Shown piece by piece: positions 6,133-6,483 of a stretch of DNA of 6,483 bases. The stretch is from CAYSHJ01 sp964589725 (GTDB lineage Bacteria > Planctomycetota > Planctomycetia > Planctomycetales > Planctomycetaceae), in contig CAZPUJ010000664.1 in assembly GCA_964589725.1 (NCBI GenBank), positions 1 to 6,483 of the forward strand, read 5' to 3'. The position numbers were made by a program, and so were the translations under genes. Within the stretch, counting starts at the first letter, position 1. Each line of letters begins with the position of its first letter. The notes under the pieces are model-generated. The model was not told where the DNA came from, ran no database searches, and saw nothing but the letters and a program-made list of their open reading frames with translations.

Positions 6133-6260
6133 CCCCACCGGGCTTGCCCCGGTGGCTCGCGGGACTTTGCACTACTCCAGAACCATGCGAGTCAAGTAGT
6201 GCAGAAGCCCGCGAGCCACCGACACAAGGTCGGTGGGGTTGTGGTCTCGGAAGTACGAAG
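6122..6260 (+). repeat. Full palindromic element, copy B
   Basis: A second full copy, offset 886 bases from copy A and collinear with it without insertion or deletion. The long stem arms are 6151-6176 and 6195-6220. The outer hairpins are CCACCGGG/CCCGGTGG (6135-6142 with 6148-6155, perfect) and CCACCGAC/GTCGGTGG (6216-6223 with 6229-6236). Two substitutions in the centre of the long stem break pairs kept in copy A and are not compensated, so the exact long stem is not strictly conserved. The element starts at the stop codon of the antitoxin-like gene and ends two bases before the GGAGG of the next gene, filling the whole intergenic space. Confidence 0.85.
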
Positions 6261-6261
6261 T

Positions 6262-6266
6262 GGAGG
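6262..6266 (+). promoter_or_regulatory. Ribosome binding site of the 3'-truncated regulator gene
   Basis: GGAGG lies 8 bases before the ATG at 6275, an ideal spacing that supports this start. Confidence 0.7.
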
Positions 6267-6274
6267 ATTGAGTC

Positions 6275-6483
6275 ATGCCGCAACGCATTCAACGGCCGCA
6301 GAATGTCGCCGAGTGGAAACAACTCGACGGCGAACTCGCGAGCGAGAAGGAGGAAGTCTTGGCGGCGGCTCGCGAGTCGAAAGCCGCTTACGACGCCATC
6401 GCCCCGGAACTTCGCGAAGTCTTGAAGCTGCTGAAAGCGGAACGGCAATCTCAAGGACTGAGCCTGGCCGAGATGGAATCGCG
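6275..6483 (+). CDS. N-terminus of a probable XRE-type helix-turn-helix protein (partial)
   Basis: Sixty-nine complete codons are visible before the window edge. Residues 1-45 are a charged, probably helical lead segment ('AEWKQLDGELASEKEEV'). Residues 46-69, 'LREVLKLLKAERQSQGLSLAEM', have the spacing of the first helix and turn of an XRE/HTH_3 DNA-binding domain ('L..LR..RGLSL.E...'); the recognition helix is off window. It probably binds operator DNA as a small repressor or an antitoxin-type regulator. It sits 142 bases after the PIN/antitoxin pair on the same strand, separated by the palindromic element, so it may belong to a different transcription unit. The HTH call rests on half a domain and should be confirmed with the downstream sequence. 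Confidence 0.7.
   Translation, partial: MPQRIQRPQNVAEWKQLDGELASEKEEVLAAARESKAAYDAIAPELREVLKLLKAERQSQGLSLAEMES

Noticed and set aside
5236..6260. CRISPR-like array
   Set aside because: Only two full copies 886 bases apart with genes between them; there are no short regular spacers.
6041..6454. 137-codon minus-strand and 120-codon plus-strand frames through element copy B
   Set aside because: Both run through the palindromic repeat, which happens to be open in several frames; the resulting peptides (such as RWLAGLCTT) recur only because the repeat recurs.

Overview
The window looks like a piece of a planctomycete (Planctomycetota) chromosome. The evidence is protein content: a secreted cytochrome c/WD40/DUF1549-type protein facing a Tat-exported DUF1501 protein with a small beta-rich partner. 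This gene set is characteristic of that phylum. The DNA is GC-rich with strong GGAGG-type ribosome binding sites. No rRNA, tRNA, CRISPR array or transposase gene was found.

Layout. Positions 1-2820 (minus strand) are one uninterrupted frame of 940 codons that runs off the left edge. It has a signal peptide, a CXXCH haem motif, a WD40-like beta-propeller, an Ig-like domain, a second cytochrome-like segment with CX4CH, another Ig-like domain and the start of DUF1549. Positions 2821-3432 are a non-coding divergent intergenic region holding a truncated copy of a palindromic repeat. On the plus strand follow a 102-aa beta-rich protein (3433-3741) and a DUF1501 protein (start chosen at GTG 3784, end 5187). 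Positions 5188-5486 are a scar region: two decayed copies of the 3' end of the 102-aa gene lie on either side of a full palindromic element. Next comes an overlapping PIN-domain toxin / small antitoxin-like pair (5487-5978 and 5950-6132), a second full palindromic element, and the N-terminus of a probable XRE-type regulator cut by the right edge.

How the parts fit. The left gene and the DUF1501 gene belong to a recurring planctomycete module of exported, haem-containing and sulfatase-fold-like proteins of unsettled function. The right third looks like accessory DNA: a toxin-antitoxin-like operon, a regulator fragment, repeated palindromes and gene debris. The most distinctive features are the palindromic element family (two full copies that align without gaps over 139 bases, plus one half copy) and the direct repeats of the 102-aa gene's 3' end that bracket the DUF1501 gene. 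Together they suggest past duplication, deletion and element insertion. No complete new system can be claimed from the sequence alone.
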